A stretch of 64,000 bases of DNA, from positions 682,001-746,000 of the forward strand of contig JAWNZC010000349.1 in NCBI GenBank assembly GCA_035771165.1. The letters are read 5' to 3'. The stretch comes from Paragorgia papillata (taxonomy: Eukaryota; Cnidaria; Anthozoa; Scleralcyonacea; Coralliidae). Each line of letters opens with the position of its first letter. Positions within the stretch are counted from its first letter, which is position 1. Below are positions 57,301 through 64,000 of the stretch, piece by piece. The position numbers were made by a program, and so were the translations under genes. Below the pieces are notes generated by a model. It was given only the letters and a program-made list of their open reading frames with translations. It did no database searches and was not told where the DNA came from.

Positions 57301-60300
57301 TGCATATTTGTTTCTTGGTAATATGTCTTTATCAGACCAATATATTTCATCACACCTGCTCAGATGTCGAATTAAAAAATTTCAATCCTAGGCAGTGTTC
57401 AGCTGGTGACTGACAACACACAATTATCCTAGATGCAGTATAATGCTGCTACTGCTTAGTGCTGAACAACCATTCTCCATTTAGATGACATCACTATTTC
57501 TGTTTGTTTCTATTTATCCATAACTCTTCCACTACGTCACCTGCAAATAACTGCCTACAAATAACAGTCTGCTCATGCGCATTAGCCGGAAATGTTGTTT
57601 TGCAGCAAATAATATTCTACTCATGCGCGTTACACTCAATTTCGGCAAACGTAAATCGCTCGTTCAGCCAAGCCGGAAAGAAATGAATGGACATAATTAC
57701 AGGTAAACAATGTCAAATAAAAAATAAATCGAATAATAAAACAATTATTGAACTCGGTTTTCACAAAATATCGTGATTTGTCAGTGTCTCGCAGTTCAGT
57801 TATTTGCCGATGCCGAAGGCATCGGGAAATAACTGATCTGCTCGCCACTGACAAATCACGATATTTTGCTCAACCTCGTCCAATAATTGTTAATTGTTTC
57901 ACCAGCCCAACGCGGCCACCGATCACGTGAGTGAAAACGATCCATTGCAAGTTATGGTGAAACTTATTGTTTTCATGGCACCTGGTTATTTTAATTTCCT
58001 TTCTACCGTGTACACTGTAACACTATTTTTCTCTTGTTTAAATCAAGCTAATTTATATCGAAGATGACGCAGAGGTTTATGACGATGGACCAAAACAAAG
58101 AAGTCGACAAGTAGGCCGAAACAGGCAAAGATGGGGACGACAGAATAACCACGCCAATATGCCTCTGAGGTGTGCTAAAAAATGTTCTTTATACTTTTTT
58201 CATCATAACATATGCTGATCTACGCTGTTTTTTACTTTACAGTATGTTTCTCTTTTATTCGTGCCAAGTTTGCTTTTATTTAAGATTGAAAATTGAAAAA
58301 TTAATGAATATGTAGATCCAGAAAAGATCAGTTTGATTCAAAATTCTTACGAGAAATTACTGTCATGGCAATAGAAGTGTTCCGAAAAAAGGTGAACAAT
58401 TCATTTCGTAAGTTCCACCAATTCATTTGACGAGTTCCTCAAATAGTTGATGAAGTTCGTTGACAAATTGCCAATTCAAACTACTTTACACTTCCTGCTT
58501 TCATCCTATTGGTTACTTAATTACTAAGCAGAACGTGATTGGTCAATTCCCAAGCTAATACCAGGAAGTTGCCATTTTGAGGAAGTTAGCAGTTTTTCGA
58601 GGAGAGCGAGGAACTTTTCAAATGAATTGGTAAAAGTTAGGAAATGAACTGCTCAACATTTTTTGGAACGCTTCTATATTGCCACGACCAGGGCGCTTAT
58701 ATACCGGGCGGTGCAACGGCAATGGGAGAGCTGATCGACGTGTGATGCGGGGCCTGGCAACGAGTAATTGATATTCACCGGTCAGCGGTTGTTACAATGG
58801 TTGATAACATGACTCTTTTCCTTATATCGATTCATAAGCAAAAAAATGTTGATAAAACGGTAACATTAAAATAAAATTAAAACAAAACCATAAATATGGC
58901 TAGCAAAGTGGATTTAAAAAATATCTCAAGTTTGAGTTGGATGACACTAATAGTGAAGATAATGTATCAAAGCATTCAACATTGAGAGTACAACTGGTTC
59001 AAGTATTTTCATTAAAAATGTAATAACTGTTTACAAACTCTGGCAACTATTTTTTACACAAAGCAGATAAATAAATAAAAAATTATTACATTGGCACTAG
59101 CACCAGCATTGGATTCCACTAAATTTGGTTTAAAATAAGAATTTGTGAATGGTACATCTCAGAGTTATTTCAAGACTTTCAAGCTTGTTTTCATGAAGTT
59201 GAAGGTGAAGAAGAAACCAGTTGACTTGAAGAAAACTTTTGCAAAAACCACTCATGGGAACAAATCATTTTTCCACCAATACCACAAATTCTTCAGAACT
59301 GACTGTTTTTCACTAAAAAACTATCCTCCAGCAAATTCTGCAGCATTTTTGGTCGACTGGAAGTAAACATTCCTAGAGACTGTAAAGATGAAAAGATATA
59401 TGCTTGTCAGAGAATAATTACTCAACCACTTGATAGACAGTTGACAGTGATAATAAGGCATAATAATCATTGAGTAAGCTTAGAACTGGTACTCATTTCT
59501 TGGATTTACATGTAGGATTTGATAGTTATGTTATGATTTAACATACAGCACTTTGAATTAACATGTTACAGTTTGTAAATCTAATAATCTACTGTTGAAG
59601 ATTGGTTGGTATAGATTCAACAAATGCTGCAGGTTGATTGCTTTCAGATAACAGACCTAGGTAGTTTTCAACAGAAATAGCAAAGCAAAGTTAAAATGTC
59701 TTAAGAAATTTCATGAGCAAGTACAATTGATTCTTATGAATTGAATTGCTGGTATTGTATAAGATAAGGCCGTGCTTTGACCAATAGAAAAAAGAAGTTC
59801 TTTTGAAGATTTAGCTCGTTTTATATACGTGGAAGAATATGTGACAAGGTTAGTTTTCTTTTACTCTGAAAATTGCTGAAACTTGCTTACGACATTACAA
59901 TCCTGACGTGACATATTTTTTTAAGTTTGCAAACGCCATGCATAAGCACAGGTCAATGTTCGATAGAAGAAACCTCTTGCTTCCACACAGTACACCAAGT
60001 TTCAGGGTCAAAATAAAAAATTGATCAATCACAAATTGTTTTATTTCTACCAAATATGAAAATGATACTTCTTACCTATGTCACAGTAAAATCTCACGGT
60101 GTTGGCAACAATTTAACACATAATGCGCCGACTATACTTCCAAAAACTCGTATTATAATAAATCGAATAAAGAAATTAATCTGTTTAGAAATTACAATCA
60201 TTTTGTTTCAACAGTCCGGAAACTTAAGGAATACAATGACACGGTTAAAGAGAATCGCCGTATGTCAAAACAACACGTCTTGTTTATATTTCTTACAAAA

Positions 60301-62666
60301 TTTGAAAGGTTAAACCGCTAGAAATCAAGCATTGATAAGGGTCGAGTTTCAGCCACGATATCTCAAAATGATCATCTCCGATTTTAACAAGAATTTTAAC
60401 AAACAAGAGTAAGATAATAAACTTCAACATACCTGAATCTCTAGCCGTTGGTAGTAGAAGAACATACAATGCGCTCGTGGTGAAGTTTAGCCTCCATGAA
60501 AGGCATTAAAAGGCATGGACATTATCCAAAATAAATTCTCTTTGACACTAGTTTCTACACAAAATACATACTGCTGCAGTAATAGAAGTAATATTTTATC
60601 TGTAAATCCAATCAATTTCTTCTCACATGAAAAACTTAACGAAAAAATAGTGATAATCTACCGATACACGAATTGCTGCTTTTGCTCGAATTTTCTTCAA
60701 AACTCGCTCGTGCCAGTCTACTTCCGCATCACACGTCGATCAGCGAATTGACTGGCGTTGCGCCGCCCAGTATATAAGCGCCCTGGCCACGACTGTAAAG
60801 GTGAACTGAAAACGACGGCAATAAACTTCGTAGTATCGATCTTGCTTCACAAGCAATCTCGTACCCAGATTCTTCGCCGCGCAAAAACGAAGGCTCTGGG
60901 ATAACCCATCACCGGAAACAGAAAACACCTGTTGCCGGTTGAAAAGAGCCGGCCTTTAGCTAGCCAATCAAAACCCTTCCCGATATGGATTAACCTAGAG
61001 CATAGCCTAGCCTGATACCCTGGCCCAATTTCAAAAGAAATATGGGCCAGGTAACCACTAATTACAATCTTGCGTCATTCAGGACTAAATCCACTTGTAC
61101 GTCTGCGCATACCTTGAATGCGCGAAAGTTTCAACTAATAGGAAAGCAGAAATCTTTAGTGGTTACCTGGCCCATATTCTTTGATTGGGCTAGGGTACCA
61201 GGCTAAGCATAGCCTAGAGCCTCCGTTTGCGTGCGCGGCGAAGGCTCTGGGTACGGGATTGGGTTTACAAGGTGCTATAAGATATGGTCGTGCGAGTGCT
61301 TAGTTATACTCTTCATGTCCATTCCTAGAATTCTCATTCCGGGTGATATGGTTGGGGCTGTGATTGGTAAAGGTGGAGAAACAGTTCGAAAAATGTCTAA
61401 TAACACAAATGCAAGGTATTGTTGAATATCCTTTGTTTTTGGGTCACTGTGCATCATTTTACCGGGCTCCACTCACAGCTAGCAGTGGTGGATGGTTGGT
61501 CTCCATGGCCACCTTGCATCTAAATTGTAGCTCAATCTTGATTTATTGTAGTTCTTGTTTTGTTTCGGGAAGCTTGCATTATACTGGCTCTGAGCGGAGC
61601 CCTCGCCAATTGAATCTATAAGATACAGGAAGTTTAGTCCGGCCTACTTACTGTTGTATTTCATATCTTTTGCTTACAGAATTGATGTACATAGAACAGT
61701 TAATATAAATGGATTTAAGGTAAGTGTACTTGGTCACGTTGGTCTTACAGTTTAGTACAGGGCTGTGGTTAGAACCACGATCAGAAATAGAAAGATTCAC
61801 AGTTTTTACCAGAACAGTTTTCTTTTTAGGAAATTTTGATTTTCCATGGGAATGCTTTTTCCAACATTACTCAATCTCCTGATAAACAAAACCAGTATGA
61901 CGTAAACGCGCTCATTCAGCAGTTCATTCAGCGGCAGCACCTCTGAGCTTTCGGATAAAAGGGATGACTCAAAGGGACCTGTCCAGTCCTTTCGCGGCTT
62001 TTCCAAAATATGTTTTTCCAAAAAGCTAGGCGGTAAACCAGATTTCTGATTATGGCTAGGGTTTATGTTGTAGTTAGGGTATCAAAAAGATTGCTAAAAT
62101 CTTGAGACTCACTGAAGCTTGACGGCAAATTTGGAAAACAAGTTTTTGGCGACATATTTTGGAAAAGCCAATTTCTGAACGATTCTCGTTCGCTCATGAA
62201 TTATTAACGAATTTGAGCTACGAGGGAAACTAAGGGGGATTTCCATTTACACGGTTAGACCGGTCAGTCTGGTAAAATGGAACACGATACGTTTGAGGCC
62301 TGCGACTGTCGGACTGGAAAATTTGGACTTGATCAAAAGCAAGTCTTTCTTGCCAGACTGACCAGTTTGGCAATTGACTGTTGCATGTACATTGGAAAGC
62401 GCCCTAAGAACAGTACAGTACTGATCCTTGGTCAGAAGTATCTTGCATATGTATCAGTGTGGTTGCTTGTTCATTTTTTTTAGCCAGTAACGATTACAGG
62501 ACAAACAGACAAACCAGCAGAAAACTGTAGTGCTGCATTCAGGGAAATACACCAGAAACTTATCGAAGAAACAGAAAAGAAATCAGAGGGGTATGTGAAT
62601 AGTAAGAGCATGGAAAGTAACAAGGATATGTTTAATGAACACTGCCATTATGCGGAATTATGTGTG
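45286..62666 (+). CDS. IGF2BP: IGF2BP/Imp-like mRNA-binding protein, partial (right end outside window)
   Basis: Supported exons: 51608-51671, 52831-52888, 55862-55910, 58048-58169, 61329-61415, 61680-61719 and 62484-62666, all joining in phase. Less sure are 45286-45301 and 45813-45861 at the start. The protein shows the end of an RRM (HLESYGQII, LLTCFVEFTDSDNARRAADD, LNGIDFDASRLE), a basic linker (QRSRQVGRNRQRWGRQ), and the first KH domain: PLRILIPGDMVGAVIGKGGE with the GKGG loop, then NARIDVHR, the phrase typical of IGF2BP KH1. IGF2BP proteins bind and stabilise or localise mRNAs in the cytoplasm. The first half of the RRM is missing: an exon entering in phase 2 and leaving in phase 0 must lie between 45862 and 51607 but I could not find it. 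KH2-KH4 would follow to the right. Introns are full of transposons. Confidence 0.88.
45813..45861 (+). CDS. IGF2BP: Candidate second exon of the IGF2BP-like gene
   Basis: Acceptor CCCCCACTCAG|GTCAG, donor AGAAG|GTATGT. Encodes QEFMGSSGPKSSVSR. Good splice sites; no homology seen. Confidence 0.45.
45862..46488. other. IGF2BP-like intron with a CpG-containing open frame of unknown meaning
   Basis: A frame of about 78 codons (45877-46113) ends SRLVHEIDIASVPSDRGKLW then GFFNV. It looks somewhat protein-like but has no acceptor joining it to exon 2 and no family I can name. Confidence 0.25.
46489..46791. mobile_element. Foldback with TTTACACTAGAACAAAGTTT arms
   Basis: Pairs with AAACTTTTGCTCTACTGTGT at the right end; TATCTGGATTC and GAATC words are mirrored inside. 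Confidence 0.6.
46795..47200. mobile_element. Decayed MITE with GCCCTGTTTACACGGCCAAA end
   Basis: GGCCAAAATTTAAGC on the left pairs with GCTTAAATTTTGGCC on the right, where a AGCGTGCTTAACTTA unit is triplicated. The right terminus is eroded. Abuts the preceding element. Confidence 0.6.
47201..49936. other. IGF2BP-like intron, no gene recognised
   Basis: Holds the GGGGGGTCTGGGGGCATGC repeat (48168-48220), a GTATCC/GGATAC-rich patch at 47465-47550 related to 51895-51980, and GGTGTCC-type words near 49615. The open frames at 48446-48731 on both strands are not recognised. Confidence 0.4.
48168..48220. repeat. Dispersed GGGGGGTCTGGGGGCATGC repeat, copy 2
   Basis: Shares its core with 18483-18600 and 50248-50330. 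Confidence 0.65.
49937..50078. mobile_element. Small foldback MITE with GCTGTTTTCCACTAGGCGA ends
   Basis: Right end ACCAAGTGGAAATCCAGC; inner GAGCGAAGCGAC pairs with GTCGCTTCGCGC. Confidence 0.75.
50248..50330. repeat. Dispersed GGGGGGTCTGGGGG repeat, copy 3
   Basis: GTAGGGGGGTCTGGGGGTCC, then CCCCCGGAAATTTTTGAAAT and CTAGAAC, close to copy 1. Confidence 0.65.
50331..51607. other. IGF2BP-like intron, no gene recognised
   Basis: AT-rich. A relative of the CCAGACGATTTTACT motif is near 51239-51262. Minus-strand frame 50976-51236 is not recognised. Confidence 0.4.
51608..51671 (+). CDS. IGF2BP: IGF2BP-like exon, RRM helix 1 to strand 2
   Basis: Acceptor TTTATTAG|GCATT, donor GATGAGG|GTAAGT. 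Encodes AFQTHLESYGQIIKTTSQTD then E. Confidence 0.8.
52019..52565 (+). repeat. ~20-bp minisatellite of ACGTCTTACAATGTA units
   Basis: Roughly 25 units of the form AACGTCTTACAATGTAGCGT. Units differ mainly at CG positions, which appear as CG, TG or CA. Lies in the intron between the first two RRM exons. Confidence 0.9.
52831..52888 (+). CDS. IGF2BP: IGF2BP-like exon, RRM strand 3
   Basis: Acceptor ATTTTTCAG|AGGAT, donor AGAAG|GTGAGT. LTCFVEFTDSDNARR aligns with the RNP1 strand. A hAT-type element starts 17 bp after the exon. Confidence 0.88.
53860..54433. mobile_element. MITE with CAGTCAAACCGGATGTTCTT ends, carrying a satellite
   Basis: CAGTCAAACCGGATGTTCTT and AAGAACATCCGGTTTAACTG, flanked by TA at 53858-53859 and 54434-54435. 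A second copy, cut by the window edge, begins at 63751. An inner foldback (TTAGCAAGTTGCTAAAAATT / AATTTTTAGCAACTTGCC) fills the rest. Confidence 0.88.
53892..54195 (+). repeat. 20-bp satellite, 15 units, inside the MITE arm
   Basis: Fifteen nearly identical TTGCAATATTGATAGCAACA units; four show ATTAC for ATTGC. The right arm of the same MITE and the copy at 63751 have a single unit. Not a CRISPR array: no spacers. Confidence 0.97.
54766..54973. mobile_element. Mutator-like MITE with CAATCTCGTTCCCAGAG ends, 9-bp duplication
   Basis: CAATCTCGTTCCCAGAGCCC and CTCTGGGAATGAGATTG, flanked by exact CAATCACCC copies at 54757-54765 and 54974-54982. Nested in the hAT element. Confidence 0.88.
55862..55910 (+). 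CDS. IGF2BP: IGF2BP-like exon, RRM helix 2 to strand 4
   Basis: Acceptor TACTTTAG|GGCTG, donor TTAGAG|GTATAA. Encodes AADDLNGIDFDASRLE. Confidence 0.88.
56016..56658. mobile_element. Foldback element with CAACCTCGTA ends and GGCCCTGGTGGAGGC arms
   Basis: CAACCTCGTATACTCAGGGC on the left; GTACGAGGTTG on the right; inner arms TTTGTAGGGAACTGGGCCAA and GGCGGGAACAAATGGCCCTG mirrored near 56590-56640. Interior has CCC-rich AACCCTAAACC-type text. A decayed relative lies at 13040-13360. Confidence 0.85.
56679..57003. mobile_element. Family A MITE (TACAGTC ends), third copy
   Basis: TTACAGTCAAAATGGAAATA and TATTTCCATTTTGACTGTAA are exact complements. Twenty bases after the preceding foldback. Longest and best preserved of the three copies. 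Confidence 0.9.
57740..57892. mobile_element. Palindromic element with AACAATTATTG ends
   Basis: AACAATTATTGAACTCGGTT pairs loosely with ACCTCGTCCAATAATTGTT; inner AATATCGTGATTTGTCAGTG pairs exactly with CACTGACAAATCACGATATT. The GCGGCCACCGATCACGTGAG repeat follows at 57911. Confidence 0.8.
58048..58169 (+). CDS. IGF2BP: IGF2BP-like exon, linker to KH1
   Basis: Acceptor AAATCAAG|CTAAT, donor CTCTGAG|GTGTGC. Encodes LIYIEDDAEVYDDGPKQRSR, then an arginine/glutamine/asparagine-rich stretch and NMPLR, the start of KH1. Confidence 0.87.
58372..58677. mobile_element. Foldback MITE with TAGAAGTGTTCC ends
   Basis: TAGAAGTGTTCCGAAAAAAG and TTTTTTGGAACGCTTCTA; AATTCATTT words mirrored inside. Ends 11 bp before the hAT-type element. 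Confidence 0.75.
58689..60785. mobile_element. hAT-type element, 2.1 kb, 8-bp duplication
   Basis: CAGGGCGCTTATATACCGGG and TATATAAGCGCCCTG, with outer arms extending through GATCGACGTGTGATGCGG, about 65 bp. Flanked by exact GCCACGAC copies at 58681-58688 and 60786-60793. No transposase recognised; a 73-codon frame at 59145-59366 (KKPVDLKKTFAKTTHGNKSF) is of unknown meaning. Confidence 0.92.
60858..61262. mobile_element. CAATCTCGTACCCAGA element, host of a nested MITE
   Basis: CAATCTCGTACCCAGATTCT and GGCTCTGGGTACGGGATTG at the ends; GGCTCTGGGATAACCC and GCCTCCGTTTGCGTGCGCGG inside. Flanks TTCACAAG and TTTACAAG match at 7 of 8. Same family as 54766-54973. Confidence 0.75.
61008..61205. mobile_element. 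Mutator-like MITE, second TAGCCTG copy, 9-bp duplication
   Basis: TAGCCTGATACCCTGGCCCA and TAGGGTACCAGGCTA ends. Exact AGCATAGCC at 60999-61007 and 61206-61214. Matches 34419-34608 through both arms; the centre differs. It ends 124 bp before the KH1 exon. Confidence 0.92.
61329..61415 (+). CDS. IGF2BP: IGF2BP-like exon, KH1 core with GKGG loop
   Basis: Acceptor CATTCCTAG|AATTC, donor GCAAG|GTATTG. Encodes ILIPGDMVGAVIGKGGETVR and KMSNNTNA; IGKGG is the RNA-binding loop. Confidence 0.95.
61680..61719 (+). CDS. IGF2BP: IGF2BP-like micro-exon, KH1
   Basis: 40 bp only. Acceptor TGCTTACAG|AATTG, donor TTTAAG|GTAAGT. Encodes IDVHRTVNINGFK. Confidence 0.88.
61957..62170. mobile_element. Partial GACTCAAAGGGACCTGTCCA MITE, opposite orientation to 42231
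   Basis: Left arm GACTCAAAGGGACCTGTCCA is intact; the right end stops after CATATTTTGGAAAAGCC. The interior is the reverse complement of that at 42231-42513. Confidence 0.75.
62484..62666 (+). CDS. IGF2BP: IGF2BP-like exon, KH1 end and linker to KH2
   Basis: Acceptor TTTTTTTAG|CCAGT. Encodes PVTITGQTDKPAENCSAAFR, EIHQKLIEETEKKSEG and ends HYAELCV. I prefer donor GTG|GTAAGG (phase 0, leading to the conserved KIL start of KH2); an earlier GTATGT at 62591 is the alternative. Confidence 0.85.
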
Positions 62667-62707
62667 GTAAGGTTTAAATAACTGATTTATAAATCACTGC
62701 ATGAATA

Positions 62708-62769
62708 GCGCATTGGCGGGAAATTGTGAAGCCATCGGGCGCATTGGCGGGAAATTGTGAAGCCATCGG
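62708..62769 (+). repeat. Tandem 31-bp duplication
   Basis: Two copies of GCGCATTGGCGGGAAATTGT + GAAGCCATCGG. Confidence 0.9.
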
Positions 62770-62782
62770 AAGTGACGAAGTG

Positions 62783-62996
62783 CAGGGCCGGAGCTAGGGT
62801 GGGGTGTGTGTATGTGTGTGTGTGTGTGAGGGGGTGTGACACCCCCCAAGAATTTCTTTATTTGTTCTATAGTCGGCAGACAAGAGATTTCAGTCGGCAG
62901 TCTCGGCGAGTACTAGTACTGACGAGTGACGATTATGTGGCGGTCGGCAAAATTGAGCGTACAAACCCCCTGCAAAATTTTCTAAGGACGGCCCTG
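62783..62996. mobile_element. Small hAT-type MITE, 8-bp duplication, with (GT)n
   Basis: CAGGGCCGGAGCTAGGG and TTCTAAGGACGGCCCTG ends; exact ACGAAGTG at 62775-62782 and 62997-63004. Contains a (GT)n run at about 62803-62838. Confidence 0.85.
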
Positions 62997-63289
62997 ACGA
63001 AGTGGGAGTATACCAAGATGGCCGCTACGGGAACTTTGTAGGTTTTTGTAGCACGAAAACAGCCACATATATAAAGGCGTCTGTTATTGGTATTAAACAA
63101 ATAACACTGTACGACGTGTTAAAAAACTTGGTTTTTGCAATCGTTGGTATTATCCTAAGCAGTAAAACGCTTGCAGAGGAGTGAAGACAATGAGCCTACA
63201 GATTATTACTCTGATTTTCTCGTTTTAACCCTTTGTCGACTGTATCGTTCCTTTTGGACTGATGCAGGAAGGCTTTAGTATTTTACTCT

Positions 63290-63420
63290 GGTTGACGCCA
63301 GACGATCTCACAATGACTAACGCCAGACGATTTTACTCTGACTAACGCCAGGCGATTTTACTCTGACTAACGCCAGACGATTTTACTCTGACTAACGCCA
63401 GGCGATTTTACTCGTCAAGG
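63290..63420 (+). repeat. 25-bp tandem array of the CGCCAGACGATTTTACTC motif
   Basis: Four to five units of ACTAACGCCAGACGATTTTA + CTCTG with A/G alternation at CCAGACG/CCAGGCG. Single relatives are dispersed elsewhere in the window. Confidence 0.9.
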
Positions 63421-63750
63421 GGAGAGTTCTCGGGCATGCACCAAGGGGTTAACATACATCTAAACCACAGCGACCCGAATTATTTAAATATGTAAACGTG
63501 GCATAAGATTGTGGATAGTATAAGACCAGCATGATTTGCATGAACGAATTAGAACCTCAGATTTTTTCATTTTTATAAAATATATCCATTTACAAGCGAT
63601 TGCCGGTAATCTCAGATCTGTACTCTAAAACTGTGTATTGGTGTTAACCTGCGTGCACTCTTTCCATTGAATATTGGTGTGGGAAGGTAATTCATATTTT
63701 TGACTGTTCTAACCTCTCAGAAAAAAACTTTTTTTCAATCGCAGAAGTTT

Positions 63751-64000
63751 TATAGTCAAACCAGATGTTCTCTTGCGTACGACTTTACAATATTGATACG
63801 CAACATTGCAATTGGCGGATCCAATCAGCAACTTACAAACGCTTTATCACGATTCCTCGACGGGTTGCTTAAAATATTGGTTTTTAACATCGAACAACAC
63901 ATAAATGTGATATTATACCTGAAGGTAATGGCTCTAACTTTATGTAGAATTTTGCATTATCCAAAGTTTGGCATTTAAAACGATTTTTTAGGGCAACCCG
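63751..64000. mobile_element. Second copy of the CAGTCAAACC MITE, cut by the window end
   Basis: TATAGTCAAACCAGATGTTC, then CTTTACAATATTGATACGCA, matches the left arm of 53860-54433 with only one 20-bp unit. Confidence 0.75.

Noticed and set aside
63290..63420. Regulatory operator array
   Set aside because: Tandem 25-bp units could bind a factor, but nothing in the sequence shows it; reported only as a repeat.

Overview
The window is animal nuclear DNA: short exons with GT/AG introns, and AT-rich introns packed with transposon relics. Gene content (LACTB, FAM221A and IGF2BP homologues) together with RTE, Penelope and Ty3/gypsy remnants and many foldback MITEs fits an early-branching metazoan. 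An anthozoan cnidarian such as a stony coral is my best guess, but this is inference from repeat style and sequence divergence, not a proven assignment. All three recognised genes lie on the plus strand.

Layout. 1-3162: 3' part of a frameshifted Ty3/gypsy retrotransposon with a candidate 3' LTR. 3595-3972: minus-strand LINE 3' fragment. 4386-12957: last five recognisable exons of a LACTB-type serine-beta-lactamase-like protein; the first exons lie upstream or have been lost. 13380-14462: Penelope-like element with a GIY-YIG domain, interrupted by a LINE tail. 15487-15894: an unidentified terminal exon on the minus strand. 16165-21130: minisatellite, foldback elements and no convincing gene. 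21132-21928: an unbroken ~800-bp pyrimidine tract ending 123 bp before the FAM221A start codon. 22052-35272: a complete six-exon FAM221A gene (299 codons plus stop) with an RTE-type LINE in intron 4. 35273-45285: no gene recognised, only nested MITEs, a tRNA-derived SINE and microsatellites. 45286-62666: an IGF2BP/Imp-like RNA-binding protein (RRM end, linker, KH1), running off the right edge.

The dominant theme is non-autonomous DNA transposons. Several have target-site duplications readable in the sequence: 8-bp hAT-type duplications at 52906-55425, 58689-60785 and 62783-62996; 9-bp Mutator-like duplications at 5771-5936, 34419-34608, 54766-54973 and 61008-61205; and many TA-flanked elements, some starting CAGT. 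At least seven insertions are nested in another mobile element, giving a relative order of events. The introns of all three genes carry these elements; the recognised exons do not.

I did not find a new defence, regulatory or enzymatic system. The most unusual items are the pyrimidine tract at the FAM221A promoter, a 75-bp perfect palindrome inside the 5'-inverted LINE, the hAT insertion 17 bp past an IGF2BP splice donor, a 20-bp satellite growing inside a MITE arm, and the unknown minus-strand exon.
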